A DNA stretch of 64,000 nt, taken from positions 75,271 through 139,270 of the forward strand of contig DF239241.1 of NCBI GenBank assembly GCA_000507305.1, read 5' to 3'. Below, piece by piece: positions 1 to 10,800 of this stretch. Below the pieces are notes generated by a model, which did no database searches, was not told where the DNA came from, and saw nothing but the letters and a program-made list of their open reading frames with translations. A program made the position numbers and the translations under genes. Numbering within the stretch: the stretch's first letter is position 1; each line of letters opens with the position of its first letter. The DNA comes from Breviolum minutum Mf 1.05b.01. Its lineage: Eukaryota; Sar; Dinophyceae; Suessiales; Symbiodiniaceae.

Positions 1-518
1 GGTGTGATCGTCTTCGCCTTGACTGCATCCAATGACGAAGGGTGTGTTGTTTGCAGCCGCTTCAAGCATCAGCATTCTCAGCTTTCTCCACAGTTTGCCC
101 AACAAGTTTTCAAATTTGTGTCCTATACTATGGCAATGTTCCCTACGGCCACGCAGTTCTACGTTTTGCTGGTTGCTTTTGTAGTGAAGCATGCAGATGG
201 CATGCGAGGGGCCTCGTCGCATGCCATCTGAAGGCTTTGGTGCGAATATCCAGGGTGATTTTGTTGCGGCCGCTCCGGCAGCGTCAGGAGCAGCTGCTGG
301 TTCTTCCCCCTGAAGCCTCTAAGGTCTGTCGCTGTGTGACGGCCGAGCACAAGGAGCGCCTGAGCAACGCAGCTTGAAGAACATGCCATCTCCATCTGCC
401 AAACCCTCGATCTTGATCTCCATAGTCATCACTGTCATGTCGTGAAAGCTCTGAGTGCTCTGAGTGCTCAGAGCTTTCAGAGCTCTCACGAAAATGATAA
501 GATCGCGGGTTTGGCAGG
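1..518. other. Left edge, no supported gene
   Basis: Several overlapping open frames exist on both strands but none has a recognisable domain or a convincing splice context. The only clear structure is an imperfect hairpin at 444-490, built from repeated GCTCTGAG and CTCAGAGC words. Confidence 0.4.
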
Positions 519-740
519 ATGCAACCTGTGAAGGAAAATGCCACAACTCCTGCAGAGAAAGCTCTGTGGGAGTACGCCCTGTCACAAGTCTGCAAAGATG
601 AATGCAAGGATCTTCTGCACATGATGAAGAATGAGACAAAACACCTTGCGAACGATGTGGGTTTCAATCATTTCAATCACCCTCCATTCGCTCAGTGTGC
701 CGAGCATGTGGTGAAGCAAGTCGAGGCAGAAGTCCTCGGT
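519..740 (+). CDS. Unidentified coding exon, Cys/His-containing
   Basis: The frame opens at an ATG (519) and runs 74 codons to a TAA just after 740. The product is hydrophilic, with three Cys and several His (it includes DECKDLLHMMKNETKHL and FAQCAEHVVKQVEAEVLG) and looks like a real acidic helical protein rather than a chance frame. A GT lies in the last codons, so this may be an exon rather than a whole gene. I do not recognise the family. The next possible exon is at 890. Confidence 0.35.
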
Positions 741-808
741 TAATTGTAGTGGGATGAGCATATTGAAGAACTCCTCCAGAGAGAGGTGTGCATCTCGGTT
801 CTCTCCAA

Positions 809-900
809 CCATCTTCTTCCTCAAGGTCATATTGTTCATATATTGTTCTCTCCAACCTGGCCAAAAAGACATCACAATATGACTTGGAGGAAGAAGATGG
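809..900. repeat. 27-bp-arm inverted repeat overlapping a coding exon
   Basis: The left arm (809-835) and right arm (874-900) are near-perfect reverse complements (CCATCTTCTTCCTC at the outer edge). The loop repeats the word TCTCTCCAACC. The right arm is read as Glu-rich coding sequence at the start of the next exon candidate, so the element may have been captured into an exon or may mark a recent intron insertion. Confidence 0.7.
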
Positions 901-994
901 GGCGGATGTGGGCAAGGTTATCATTGGCCGGGACGCCTCGCTCTTTTGGTCAAGCAAAAGAGCTCAGAAGTTCGGAACACATGCAGGTGCAAAG
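890..994 (+). CDS. Unidentified coding exon
   Basis: The frame reads EEDGADVGKVIIGRD then ASLFWSSKRAQKFGTHAGAK and stops being plausible at a strong GTGAGC donor at 995. The possible acceptor is the AG ending at 889, followed by G, which fits the AG|G rule of this window. Family not recognised. Confidence 0.4.
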
Positions 995-1191
995 GTGAGC
1001 ATGGATTTGTACGGAAACATCAGAATGTTGGTGGGGAGTTCTTGCAGGAACTAGTCAGCAAAATTCTGCTACTTCAGTGTTGTCAAGACATGCAACGAGG
1101 CATGGAATGTGACCCAGGAGTCTGAAGACTCTGAAGAAACCAACTTTCCTGACCTGCTTCTGTATGAAAAAGAAGGAAATTGCATTTGAAA

Positions 1192-1256
1192 GTGACTCAC
1201 CACATTTTGCAACACCGGAAAATTATCTTCCGGTGTTGCAAAGGCTTGTGAGTCAC
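1192..1256. repeat. Interrupted hairpin
   Basis: Two nested arm pairs: GTGACTCAC (1192-1200) with GTGAGTCAC (1248-1256), and a perfect 14-bp pair around TTGCAACACCGGAA (1207-1220 and 1228-1241). No other copy was seen in the window. A run of open frame passes through it but is probably fortuitous. Confidence 0.65.
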
Positions 1257-1259
1257 CTC

Positions 1260-1850
1260 CAAATACGGTATTTTACGTACAACAAGGAGACCAAGGATTT
1301 ATATGACTATCAAAATTATCAAATGCTTCTCATTGAGCAATGCAAGGGAAAAAATGATTGGTGGAAAAGGATGCTCTCCCAGGATGCAATCGCCACCACC
1401 AGAATGGCATTCGATTTTTAGGCGGCAAGGGATCCCAATTCTCAACTTGTACTTGTCGCTTGAAAAATTGGGAGGGGGAAGATCCCAAACTATGACCCCC
1501 AGTGAGATTTACTAACGCATCAAATTTCCACCCTTAAAAACTATCTGGGATTCAAACCTGATGTTTTTGTTTGGCCGAAACAAAAGTCGTTAGTTTGGGT
1601 GGTTTTAAGTTGTCAATAGAAGGGGGAGTGTTGCATCTTGAATGTATAGTTTATTGACAAGTACAAGTACAATGTTGTTGATTTGGACCATTGGAGCAGC
1701 GATTAAACAAACTGGTTGGTGGTTATTCTTTACAAAGACTATAGTGAACCATTGTTTTTTTTGTCTCGGATTGACCAATGGATTTTGAGGAGAACCCTCA
1801 TTTTGAAAAAAGGAATCGGAACATGATCTGAAAGGACCAAAGATCACAGA
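1260..1850. other. Spacer without supported gene
   Basis: Low-complexity and frame-poor. I see no domain, no RNA gene and no member of the labelled repeat families until the family D copy at 1852. Confidence 0.4.
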
Positions 1851-1851
1851 G

Positions 1852-1988
1852 TCATACTGTTGATGGAAAAAATCCCAAACAACCACCAGGGATGTACAAC
1901 CCTGTAACAATGGGATAAGCTACCAACCTCAACTGGTGAATGCGAGATTTCTGAACCATCAACAATAGATTGGTAAGGAAAACAACAA
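1852..1988. mobile_element. Family D palindromic element
   Basis: Begins with TACTGTTGATGG and ends with CCATCAACAATA, so the termini are inverted and bordered by TA. The interior contains the family phrase about an ATGGGATA block and CTACCAACCTCAACTGGT, shared with the copy at 21735. Confidence 0.7.
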
Positions 1989-2087
1989 GGACTCTAGAAT
2001 TGAGTTTGACTTGCACAGGTTGGAATTTGGAGACATCCAAAACAAAGACATGTGAGGAAGGTGCACTGTGGACCGAAAACCAGTTGT

Positions 2088-2220
2088 AAGTAGGGGCCGA
2101 GAACTCCACTTATAGGGGTGAAACAACCCCAGTTACCCGATTAATTTCGGCATTTTTCGGCCATTTATATATAGGTTTTATATCTTCTTTTATAACGATC
2201 GTAGGGGGCCCCACCTCTTG
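2088..2220. mobile_element. Family I repeat copy
   Basis: Shares TTGTAAGTAGG, an AACTCCACTTATAGG block and CCCCAGTTACCC with the copy at 8990, and the GGCCCCAC tail. Ends are less well defined than in families A-F. Confidence 0.55.
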
Positions 2221-2416
2221 ATGGAACCAGTTTAATTTGTCCAGATTGTTGAAGCGGCTGATTTGTGGAATGAACAACTAGAGCTTAGGTGATTCATGAT
2301 CCGAATCAGGCTTGGAAACAGTATGTATGATTGTGTATCTGTACACACGCTCATATCATTGTCATATCATACCTACAAGCTCTTAAGACAACAATCTATT
2401 TTCCAATGGGTTCCGG

Positions 2417-2612
2417 ATGGCATATCTCTACGCGACGCCCAAGGCCTTCGTTGGCACCGTTCCTCGCGGCTTAAACGTTGCTGGCGTTGCTCCACACCTC
2501 AGCAGCACGCTGCCGGGGCCAACGGCCTTGGCTCCTTCGGCATCCGGCCATGGCGTCATGGTGACAGCTGCAGGTTCCAAACGTCGGTGGGTTGGTCGCG
2601 GTAGTTGCCTAG
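2417..2612 (+). CDS. Probable first exon with an organelle-targeting N-terminus
   Basis: From the ATG at 2417 the frame encodes an Ala/Ser/Thr/Gly-rich leader with few acidic residues (ATPKAFVGTVPRG, then STLPGPTALAPSASGHG) ending in a basic AAGSKRRW block. That composition fits a plastid or mitochondrial transit peptide; dinoflagellate plastid proteins often start with a hydrophobic signal first, which is weak here. The exon runs directly into a family A element, whose GTGGTGG would be the donor at 2613. The mature part is not recognised downstream. Confidence 0.45.
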
Positions 2613-2725
2613 GTGGTGGCAACTCATATATTTTTTTAAAGATGTTCATCCCTACTACCTCGGGAAATGATCCATTTTGACTTGCGCATATTTTTCAAAT
2701 GGGTTGAAACTCAACCACCAACTAG
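2611..2725. mobile_element. Family A element, full length, at an exon edge
   Basis: Starts (CT)AGGTGGTGG and ends CCACCAACTAG. The interior carries the family signature CGGGAAATGATCCA, TTTGAC and ATTTTTCAAATGGGTTG. The termini provide GT at 2613 and AG at 2724-2725, so the element could be removed exactly by splicing. Confidence 0.8.
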
Positions 2726-2761
2726 TTCCCTTTTTGTACCAATAAAAACAGCCTTGAAAAT

Positions 2762-2842
2762 GAGCGGCTTGGAACGGAATCATGGAGGTGAAATGGTTCA
2801 GATGGTATTTTTAGGTTCCAGCCGCCAATTTTCCAGGGTGTA
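2762..2842. mobile_element. Family L inverted repeat
   Basis: The left arm GAGCGGCTTGGAAC (2762-2775) pairs with GGTTCCAGCCGC near 2814-2824, followed by a TTTTCCAGGGTGTA tail also seen in family C relatives. A rearranged partial copy lies at 3700-3745. Confidence 0.55.
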
Positions 2843-3607
2843 ATGGAAGTGGAACTGGGCGGTCGGATATTTGAAAGGTAACTGATGGCTATTGGAGAGA
2901 TACACCCTTTTTTCATTGAATTATTTGGGGGAAGAAGGGCAATATGACCTTCCAAGACACGGCAGCTTTCATAATTATCGCCCATGATCGTCGCCCCTTC
3001 CCGTTCGGCACTTCTTGTGAACATGATTTTAGTTTCTTTTTTTTTCTATGGTGGGAGATAAGATATATACCGTGCCGTACCTATATATATATACTTTATA
3101 CATAGGACTTGTTTTTATGGGTGATTATTCTCAAAGGAAGGCCGGGGAAGGGGTGTGTTTTTGTGGTAAACGGTCAATGGTGTAAGAAATTTGAGGTTTC
3201 TGGAGTTTCGAATATTGTTTTTTTTATCTTCAGATGGTTTACCTCATAATTCATATAGAGAGAAAGATGCATGTTGGTTCAAAACTTCTCATGTTTCCAA
3301 AGATGAATTCTGAAATTTTGGAAGTGAACATGTTAAAGTCTATACTTTCAACAAGTTCAGCAGGTGAACCAAGATGGCCAAGCACAAACATCAGCGAAGC
3401 GTTCTGATATCATATCATTGCAAATGAGAAGTTGTGCTGAGAGAGTCAGACTTTCGTTGTGTTTTTTTAAATGTTTCCATTCTTTCCCATTCCTTTGGAA
3501 GGTCCAGGTATATATATATACAAACTGTGGCGAATCTACTTTTACCCTGGTGATTTCAAGGTTTCATCAGTGTTGCTCAAGGTCAAGGTTTTCAGGGTAC
3601 CTGAGTG

Positions 3608-3710
3608 TACCCTCCCTGAAACTAACAGCAAGTGTGCACCTGGAAATTGATGGATCTGGAAAAGTAATCGTTTCCTATTGGGGGCGTTGAAAATGTGGCC
3701 TATTTTTCGG
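3608..3710. mobile_element. Family B element (degenerate right end)
   Basis: Begins TACCCTCCCTGAAACTAAC and contains the family middle (TGGA, TTTCCTATTGGGG, GGCCTATTTTTC). The right terminus is replaced by a piece of family L. Confidence 0.65.
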
Positions 3711-3719
3711 CTTCCAGCC

Positions 3720-4420
3720 GTTAAAAATGAACGGCATGGAACCTTAAAATATCACCCATACAATTGAAAAGGAAAATCATCTGAGCCAAACCATCATGTT
3801 CACAGGTTCCATCTTAATCTTCCAGGGTGTATGCAAAGGAAACCAACTGAGTTGACCAACTTCCAAACCTCCATTTTGTGGCTTTCATGTTAGTCTTCAG
3901 GGGTGTAAGGGTCGAACAAAAACTCCATCCATCGCCAAAGGTGCTCTGATGATCTTGGCCTCTCGAAGGACGAAGTTGCGTAGAAGGGCCACCAACGGAG
4001 GTGGGACTCCGGGATGATGGGTGAAGATGGGATGGAATACCAGGGTGTGGTGTAGGAAATAGATCATAGGATTTGGGGCATGCCTTATAAGCCTTAAAGC
4101 CTGTCACGGTGAGTAAATACTCCATTGGTGTTTAAAAGGCAACCCTATTATATTGTGGTTAAATTGCACAGTAGCGACGTGACACGTGGTGTCATACCTC
4201 GAAAAGGTAGCTTAGCAGAGGAATATTGTTCCCGCCTTAATTTCAGGGAACTTTATCAGGTTGTTAAATCACAAGAATTTGGCTAAATGATATACCTGTA
4301 CTTCGCTCACTAGTCTTTCCGTTACTGTGGTGCTCAACAGATAATGTTTGTCCATCCGACATTCCCAGACCAGAATTCATCGAGATTTTTGGTCTCCCCA
4401 GCGCTGTTTTCTTTTGGTCC
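3720..4420. other. Repeat-rich spacer
   Basis: Holds fragments of families L and C (for example a right end CTTCAGGGGTGTAAG near 3896) and frame-poor DNA. No gene supported. Confidence 0.45.
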
Positions 4421-4422
4421 AG

Positions 4423-4525
4423 GAACCATGGCAGATTTGTCCAAACAGATGCGACAGCAGAGGAAACAGTTCGAAGCTTCTATGGAGAAAGACGAGGCGC
4501 TTGGCTTCATGTGGAAAATCAAAGG
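4423..4525 (+). CDS. Unidentified exon, possibly initiating
   Basis: Follows a good acceptor (GGTCCAG, then G) and contains an ATG at 4428. It reads MADLSKQMRQQRKQFEASM then EKDEALGFMWKIKG, a charged helical sequence typical of real protein, and ends at a GT (4526). Later exon candidates near 5180 (KLMMQGLRGSGES) may belong to it but I cannot fix the boundaries. Function unknown. Confidence 0.45.
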
Positions 4526-4854
4526 GTTTGTTTGTTCTCTTCAGAATTGAAAGGCATGTAAGACACACACCCCAAAAGATGACGATCAGTTGTCATATTT
4601 TTATAGGAGCTATCATATTAAAGCACATCACTTCTTGAGTACATCAATGAAGCTCTAAACAGTAGTACAAATGTGAAGATGTTGATCCTGTTTCTCAAGT
4701 ATACACCTAGACGGTTGCTGGGTGCAGGTGGGAACACTGTTCTCCTTTTGCTCCAGACTCATGGATATTTCCAGAAAGAATCATCCAAAAGAAACACATT
4801 GAAAGACCATTATTTATATGTTGTGGTGTCAAACATTTTGTTTATATACTTTTA

Positions 4855-4915
4855 ACCTTCGGGAAATGATCCAATTTGGCAAATATTTTTCAACTGGATT
4901 GAAATCACCATTCAG
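4855..4915. mobile_element. Family A remnant
   Basis: Retains CGGGAAATGATCCAATTTG and TTTTTCAACTGGATTGAAA; both termini are decayed. Confidence 0.5.
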
Positions 4916-4925
4916 TCGAATGTTC

Positions 4926-5607
4926 CCAAAGGAATCCATGTTCGATCTTTCGCTATCCCAAAGTTGCGCGCCGATTTTTCGCTAAGATCTCCAGTTTTTT
5001 TTGGAACAATTATAAAAGTCACAATCACCCGAAATCTAACATGTCCCCGAAGAGAAACATGAATGGTTAGAGTCGATGATCCATTTTGTTTTGAGCTATT
5101 TTCAGGTGAAAATACAATCGCGGGAGCCCACCAGAATCTGGAACAGTCAGTTTCTTTGTTGGTTGAACATGAAACAACCACAAGCAGGATTTGAAGCTGA
5201 TGATGCAAGGACTTCGTGGATCAGGTGAATCTATGCCCCAAAAAACTCCAAAAAAACAACAAGACAGCAAGGAGGAGGGGGAAGTGTGTGCAACAGAATT
5301 TCGGAGTGAAGGGGAAAAAACATGGAAAAAACGGATTTTTGCGGAGGGATTTCTGACGTTATCATGGCAAAATGTGTTGGTGAATTATGGGGACTTCTGG
5401 TGAGATTTGGTGATTTCTTGTTGCTTTTCTAGTGCTTTCAAGTAGTTTAGCATTGGTCACAAATATCCCAACATGACCGAATATACCATGTGATTTAGCA
5501 TGAATCAACTTGTCACTCTTGAAAAGTAAGGGGGTACATTTACCAAGATATCTCACATCCCCACTTCTTTTACTACTAGGCAACAGGAATCCCTTCATAC
5601 TGAAAAT
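4926..5607. other. Spacer with weak exon candidates
   Basis: A short frame at about 5180-5285 (KLMMQGLRGSGES then PKKQQDSKEEGE) looks protein-like but has no fixed boundaries. Nothing else is supported. Confidence 0.3.
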
Positions 5608-5716
5608 AAGCCTGGTTGTTTAGGGTATTATCCGGATTATTTCATAAACCATTATAAGGATCCTTATTACCCGACCAGTATAATGGAAAAGTAGGAGGGT
5701 TTTTGTTGGTGGCTCA
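5608..5716. mobile_element. Family G element
   Basis: Shares GCCTGGTTGTTTAGGGTA, AAACCATTATAAGGATCC, CCAGTATAATGGAAA, GTAGGAGGGTTTTT and GGTGGCTCA with copies at 13543 and 26402. Confidence 0.75.
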
Positions 5717-5719
5717 TTT

Positions 5720-6160
5720 GCCAGCATACTGGGTCGATCCACTTCATCGATAGTTTGCTTGAGATCGAACAAACTTTGCCGCACCCGAAAAGGTGGCGCG
5801 GAAGAAAACACCACGGATCCGACGTTTTTTTTTTGACTGGAAAAATTAGGGACCCTTTAAGGAGGGTTTGTCTTAGCATTCTTTCTTAATTTTAATATAG
5901 TGTCAACTAGGGCCCTAGAAAATCCAGATGCTGCCTATATGAATATGTAGTTACTGTAGATGTGTGTTGCTATTTCATTATCTTGAACGGATTTTCTCCG
6001 ATTTCCAGCTTAAAAACTAAAAAAGTACCACGCTTCAGTACGTCTCAAGCGACCGTGGCCATGTCTTTTAAGCCATCCTTGGTGAAAATTCCCTACAAAA
6101 CTCGACATTTGTTTTGGTTTATTCATCACCTCTTGAAACACAAAAGGAAATTTTCCTAAC
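5720..6160. other. Spacer with a weak exon candidate
   Basis: An open stretch around 6010-6110 (KKVPRFSTSQATVAMSFKP) could be coding but lacks clear splice signals or homology. Confidence 0.25.
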
Positions 6161-6162
6161 GC

Positions 6163-6288
6163 CTAGCACCTCCCAAAATTTAACATAGACACCCAAAGTG
6201 ACGCCATATTTGAAGCTGGAGATACAATTTTCCAAGCCATCATTTTTATTACCTATGTTACATTTCCGGGGTGTAATGCTGTAGTACG
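6163..6288. mobile_element. Family C-like element (diverged)
   Basis: The left end CACCTCCCAAAATTTAACATAG pairs imperfectly with the right end CTATGTTACATTTCCGGGGTGTA, the same architecture as family C. Confidence 0.55.
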
Positions 6289-6364
6289 GGATTACCAACC
6301 CTTATATAGATTGAAACCACCAACTATGTATAGTTACACTGAAAAACACCCACGTTATATAACT

Positions 6365-6454
6365 AGGTGGTGGCAACTCAAATATCTTTTATTTTCATCC
6401 CTACTTGGGGAAATGCGCATATTTTTCAGATGGGTTGGTTCAACCACCAACTAG
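6365..6454. mobile_element. Family A element, full length
   Basis: Runs from TAGGTGGTGGCAACTC to CAACCACCAACTAG with the CCTACTTGGGGAAATG core, lacking the usual CCAATTTGAC stretch. CTAG borders both sides. Confidence 0.8.
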
Positions 6455-6640
6455 GGTAGCTATCTTGAAAAATACCTTTGACACACCGATTTGAAAAAGA
6501 TTACCCCGGTTACATGCTTTGAAATACTCCAAGTTGAAAGAAACATCTTTTTTCTAAGCTGAGATACTTTTTATAAATATTCCCCACCTTTTGTTTTCAC
6601 ATCAATTTTTATCCCCCCGTGGCGACCTTCGGAAACCGAG

Positions 6641-6753
6641 GTTTGAATGATAGCGATCGTCAGATTGAAGGTTTAGAGATGCGACTTGTGGATGTTCCAA
6701 CTGATCAGGAGGGACCCATCCTGGCCCGGCATAGCAACCTTCCAAACCGCATA
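6641..6753 (+). CDS. Unidentified coding exon
   Basis: The frame reads LNDSDRQIEGLEMRLVDVP then TDQEGPILARHSNLPNRI, clearly protein-like. It starts after AG|G at 6640 and ends at a good GTAGGT donor (6754). The frame is open for a few codons upstream as well, so the 5' boundary could lie nearer 6619. Family not recognised. Confidence 0.5.
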
Positions 6754-6861
6754 GTAGGTTTTCAACGTGAAAAATGCTGTTGATTTTTTGTAGCATGTTC
6801 CAAAATGCTAAGAAAAATCAGGTTGAGGAATCATTTTTTGTAATTTGCCCCGATTCTTTTG

Positions 6862-6965
6862 GGGACCTATTTTTTTTTTTGGGGGGATCCAACAATACAG
6901 CTTAAATGTGGTAATTTTTGAAGGGATTTTCCATGGGAAAATAGTGCATTGTTTGGGGTTGGTCA
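6862..6965. mobile_element. Family H element
   Basis: Shares GGGGGGATCCAACAATACA, TGGTAATTTTTGAAGGGATTT and TGCATTGTTTGGGGTTGG with copies at 8742 and 18055. The ends are imperfect inverted repeats (CCCCAAACAAT versus ATTGTTTGGGG). Confidence 0.6.
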
Positions 6966-7261
6966 GGTTGGTCATATATAATGACGCCTGGGATGGATTC
7001 CAGCCATGATGATTTTTGATGAATTTTCCAAACCCCGCATTGTGTGGGGGTCAATGGAAAAAAAAAACGCAAAAACGCCGAAATGAGAGAATCTCGCCTT
7101 AGACTCTTAGACAAGGGTGGTAAACACCATCACCCTTCAACATTGTTCAGTGAAAACCATGTTGTTTTCTGAGGACTTGGCTTGTTGTGTTTGCAACATG
7201 GCCACTGAGTCACTAAATCATGATTGGAGAAGATGTTACTTGTTACAGAATTGTTATTCTA

Positions 7262-7385
7262 CTAGGGTGTCCATGGAAGTTGGACACTAGTTAGTAAATT
7301 GGTTTATAATCTATTTACAGGATTTACAACCTACTTGAAAAGGGAATATAATCCATTTACTAAGTACCAGCAGGACATCCCAGTA
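7262..7385. mobile_element. Family F element (diverged)
   Basis: The left end ACTAGGGTGTCCATGGAAGTT and right end AGCAGGACATCCCAGTA resemble the better-preserved copy at 40656, with the same interior of TTAGTAAA and ATTTACA words. Confidence 0.55.
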
Positions 7386-7504
7386 CGGACCAAGGGCACA
7401 TATAGATTGGAACAATGCTTATTTTGATGGCTAGCCTAGTTGATTCACTGTATGTGCTAATTCTGGCTACCAATATAAAGGGTACATCCCAAAAGATGAA
7501 CATG

Positions 7505-7606
7505 GAACCTGAGAATCCACCCCTGGAAGTCCGGAAAATCATCTTCCAAACATTTCCAAACCATCATTTTCAGGTTCTTTGTTAATCTTCAGGGGTGTAT
7601 TCCTTG
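7505..7606. mobile_element. Family C-like element
   Basis: GAACCTGAGAA near the left end pairs with TTTTCAGGTTC near the right, and the copy closes with CTTCAGGGGTGTA. The middle ATCATCTTCCAAAC is the reverse complement of the family's GGTTGGAAGAT. Confidence 0.55.
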
Positions 7607-7890
7607 GTTTTTGGTTGAGGGGAGGGGTGGTTCACCCCCCGTGTTTTTCACCAGGCATTTTTTTTTTAAGAAGCGCTAGGGATTGGTGGTGAAAACTTCA
7701 CACTGCCGATGTCCATTGCCCCAATTGGGATTGAATGATATTGACCACCCCTCACCACAAGAACCGGTGAACGGAACCGACAACGTTGTTTTCCAACAAG
7801 AAAACTACCCACGGAACCTGCCATAACCTGCCATAGCTGCCTCACAAAATCATCAATCTCAGAGGTTGTCGCTTTTCGTGCCAACGACTC

Positions 7891-10800
7891 ATGACCAAAA
7901 CGCTGGAGGTTATGATAATGCAAACGATCAAAAACATGGCAGACAGATCAGACAGAAACACCTCCAATGGTGCAGAACCCAAGAATCACGATTGTGCAAC
8001 TGATCAAAATGAGTTTCTTCTAGTTCTTGGTGCACTTAAAGGAATCCATAAAGATGGGATAACTACCACAAACTATCCAGCCATAGGTCGCCATCTTGCA
8101 TCTTGCCAGGAGTCTGGATTACCATTGTCCTATGATCCAGAGATTCTCCGTGAGTACTTCGACAAACTCCCTGGGCTTCAATTTCAAAGGTTCCTCGGTT
8201 GGGTTGGGGGAGGTGACTTTTCCCATAGGTTTGACCATGGCTGCCAGTGCCTTTTTATGGAAAAATGGTTGAAAGATCTTGTTTTGCTAAGTCCTTCAAC
8301 TTCAATGGCTGTTTCTACATGCTGGTTTGACACATGTTTGATTTTTTGTTTGATTTTTTAAGCCCGATCCTTTTTGGGGACATGATCCTATTTGACGCGC
8401 ATATTTTCAAATGGGTTGGTTCAACCACCAACTAGCTTTTCTTGAAGAGCAGAATTTGATGATGATGACGATGATGATGAGTCGATTTCTTGAGATCCAG
8501 GATTGAACATGCATAGAAACGCATGACCACCTCACACCACCCTTTATGTTCACATGTCATACACATGATTCCAGCGAAGCCGTGTACCTAAGTTTCCAGA
8601 AGCATAGTTTAAACAAATGGATTATTTGCACAAAAAACAGCAATCTGTGAGCTACTGTGAGCTACTGAGCTACTCAATCTTGTTTTTTTATTAAGGTTTT
8701 TGAATTTTTTGGATGTTTGGAGGTCATAAATCTACCCATTTTGGGGGGAATCAAACAATCCAAATCTATGGTAATTTTGAGGGATTTCCCTTGTAACAAT
8801 GCATTGTTTGGGGTGGTAATAAAGAGAACCCTGTTTTGGAGGTAATGATTCTTTCCTCCCTGAAAGCTAACAGCAAAGGCCCCTGAAAGCCATGGAGGCA
8901 AAAGGGGAGGTACCGATACTTTGCAAAATGGGTGGTAAAGCCTATTTTCAGGGGCCGTATTGATATTCGTTGTACCATGTTGTACCAGTTGTAAGTAGGA
9001 TTATAACTCCACTTATAGGTGTGAAATAACCCCAGTTACCCAATCATGAGTCCATTTCTTAGGGGCCCCATAACTGAATTTATAAGGATCTTGTATGGGC
9101 CCACCTTGTAGGGGTGCACCCCCGAAGTTTAACATTTCGCAACGACCCAAAAAATGGTGGTTGGAAGGAAGAGGATCCTCTCCGGAATTGGGGGCCTTTA
9201 GGTATATTTTTCAGGGGGCGAACTGTTGGCGGCTTCAGGTGGGTAACATATGAATTTCTGCCCCTTTTTCCCTGTCCGGGTCATCCCACCTTCTGGTGGC
9301 CAGGATTCTGCAGATTGTCAGTACCTCGGCTCCTATCTATGGGATTTGGTGGAGGGAATTTGGATGGGAAAAGATGCCAAAAGTTGGCTTCTGGAAAAAA
9401 ATGGATATGCCTAGGTCTTGGAGCTTTGTATGTATCATTTTGGATGTAGTCTTTTTGCGTGATTTTTGTAGGTATTTTCATAGATGCATGTTGAGTGCAG
9501 CATTATCCTCGTGAGTATTTGGGGCAAAACACTGAAGCAGAAACTGATGACATCTACAAGTGCAAGGGAATTTCCCCTATAGGAGCAGGCGAATTATTGA
9601 AGGTCCATGTTGAAATATCCGTGGTAATTGTTTTCGAATTTCTAGATTTTTCAAAAACAACTGCTTTCGGTCCTTCCAGCAGCTAGCAGGAAAAGAATCA
9701 CCATTCCTTTTAGTAAGAACTACATACTAATCGCCCGAAAAATAACATAGAACCTAAAAAATTGCTCCCTAGAAGAGGATACTTTCCTTTTGGAAATCAG
9801 CATTTTCAGGTTCAGAAGGGTACTGTATTCACTCTGATTGGGACTGTTGCAGGGTAGGATGTTATTGCCGGTGATGATTGAGCCGATGATTCCCCTCACG
9901 AGAAAAACAAAGGTCCATGTGATTTTGGTCCGGCGACTGTAATTCTGAGATGAGTAAATCCACGGTAGTGACGGCCAAAATGCAGAGAATCACCAGATAC
10001 TGGAGTATTTTCCCTGCAAAATTCCAGTATGTTCATTGCTTTTACCATTTCAACTGGAGACTTTTGGTTCCAACATATCTCTATCTTAAATTAAAAGGTC
10101 CAGGAAATGAGTGTTTTTTTTTGTCGGACCGAAAGGTACTGGTGCTCCATTGATCGGCAACATTGTGTCTTGGATCTCATAGTTTTTCAGGAAAGGAGAG
10201 TCACCAGTGAGGTAGGTGAAATTTGAGTAAAGTTTAGGTTGGTAAGTCTGAGGTTGTTTCAACACACCTTTGGAACACGCCCCTAAACCTGAAACCAACA
10301 GGCCATAAAGGGATTCCTTTCAGAGTTGGCTAGGGGGGATTGCCTGGGGTAAGGCTCAACTACACATGAACACCGTTGATTATTAATCAACCCCTACAGT
10401 TTGATACCTCAAAAAAGTCGAATTGGACCTCATATTTCATCAACTTGGAGACTTGCCCAGCCCGTTTGAAATTGATTCTTTCAAATTTCCAGTCTGTAGT
10501 TGACTAATATTCAAAATATTCATATAGCAAGTAGGGATTGGAATTTCAAAACTTCAATCGCAAGTCGTTGTGACCTTCTTGGGATGGTGAACACGTGACC
10601 CGTTCAAAGGTTGTTGGTTACCTCCAACAAGGGGATAAAGAGGTGACTTTTGAATCACCTGGAAGATGCTTTTTGAAGAAGTTAGCGATTGGAATTTCAA
10701 AACTTATATAATTTATTGATCAACATTGAGCATGTAGATTGAACAATTTGGTAGGAACCAGTGTTTGAGTTTTAAGTTCCTCCAGAAATGATGTTCCTTT

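Noticed and set aside
1164-1421. 85-codon + strand frame
   Set aside because: It runs through an interrupted hairpin and has no homology; likely fortuitous.
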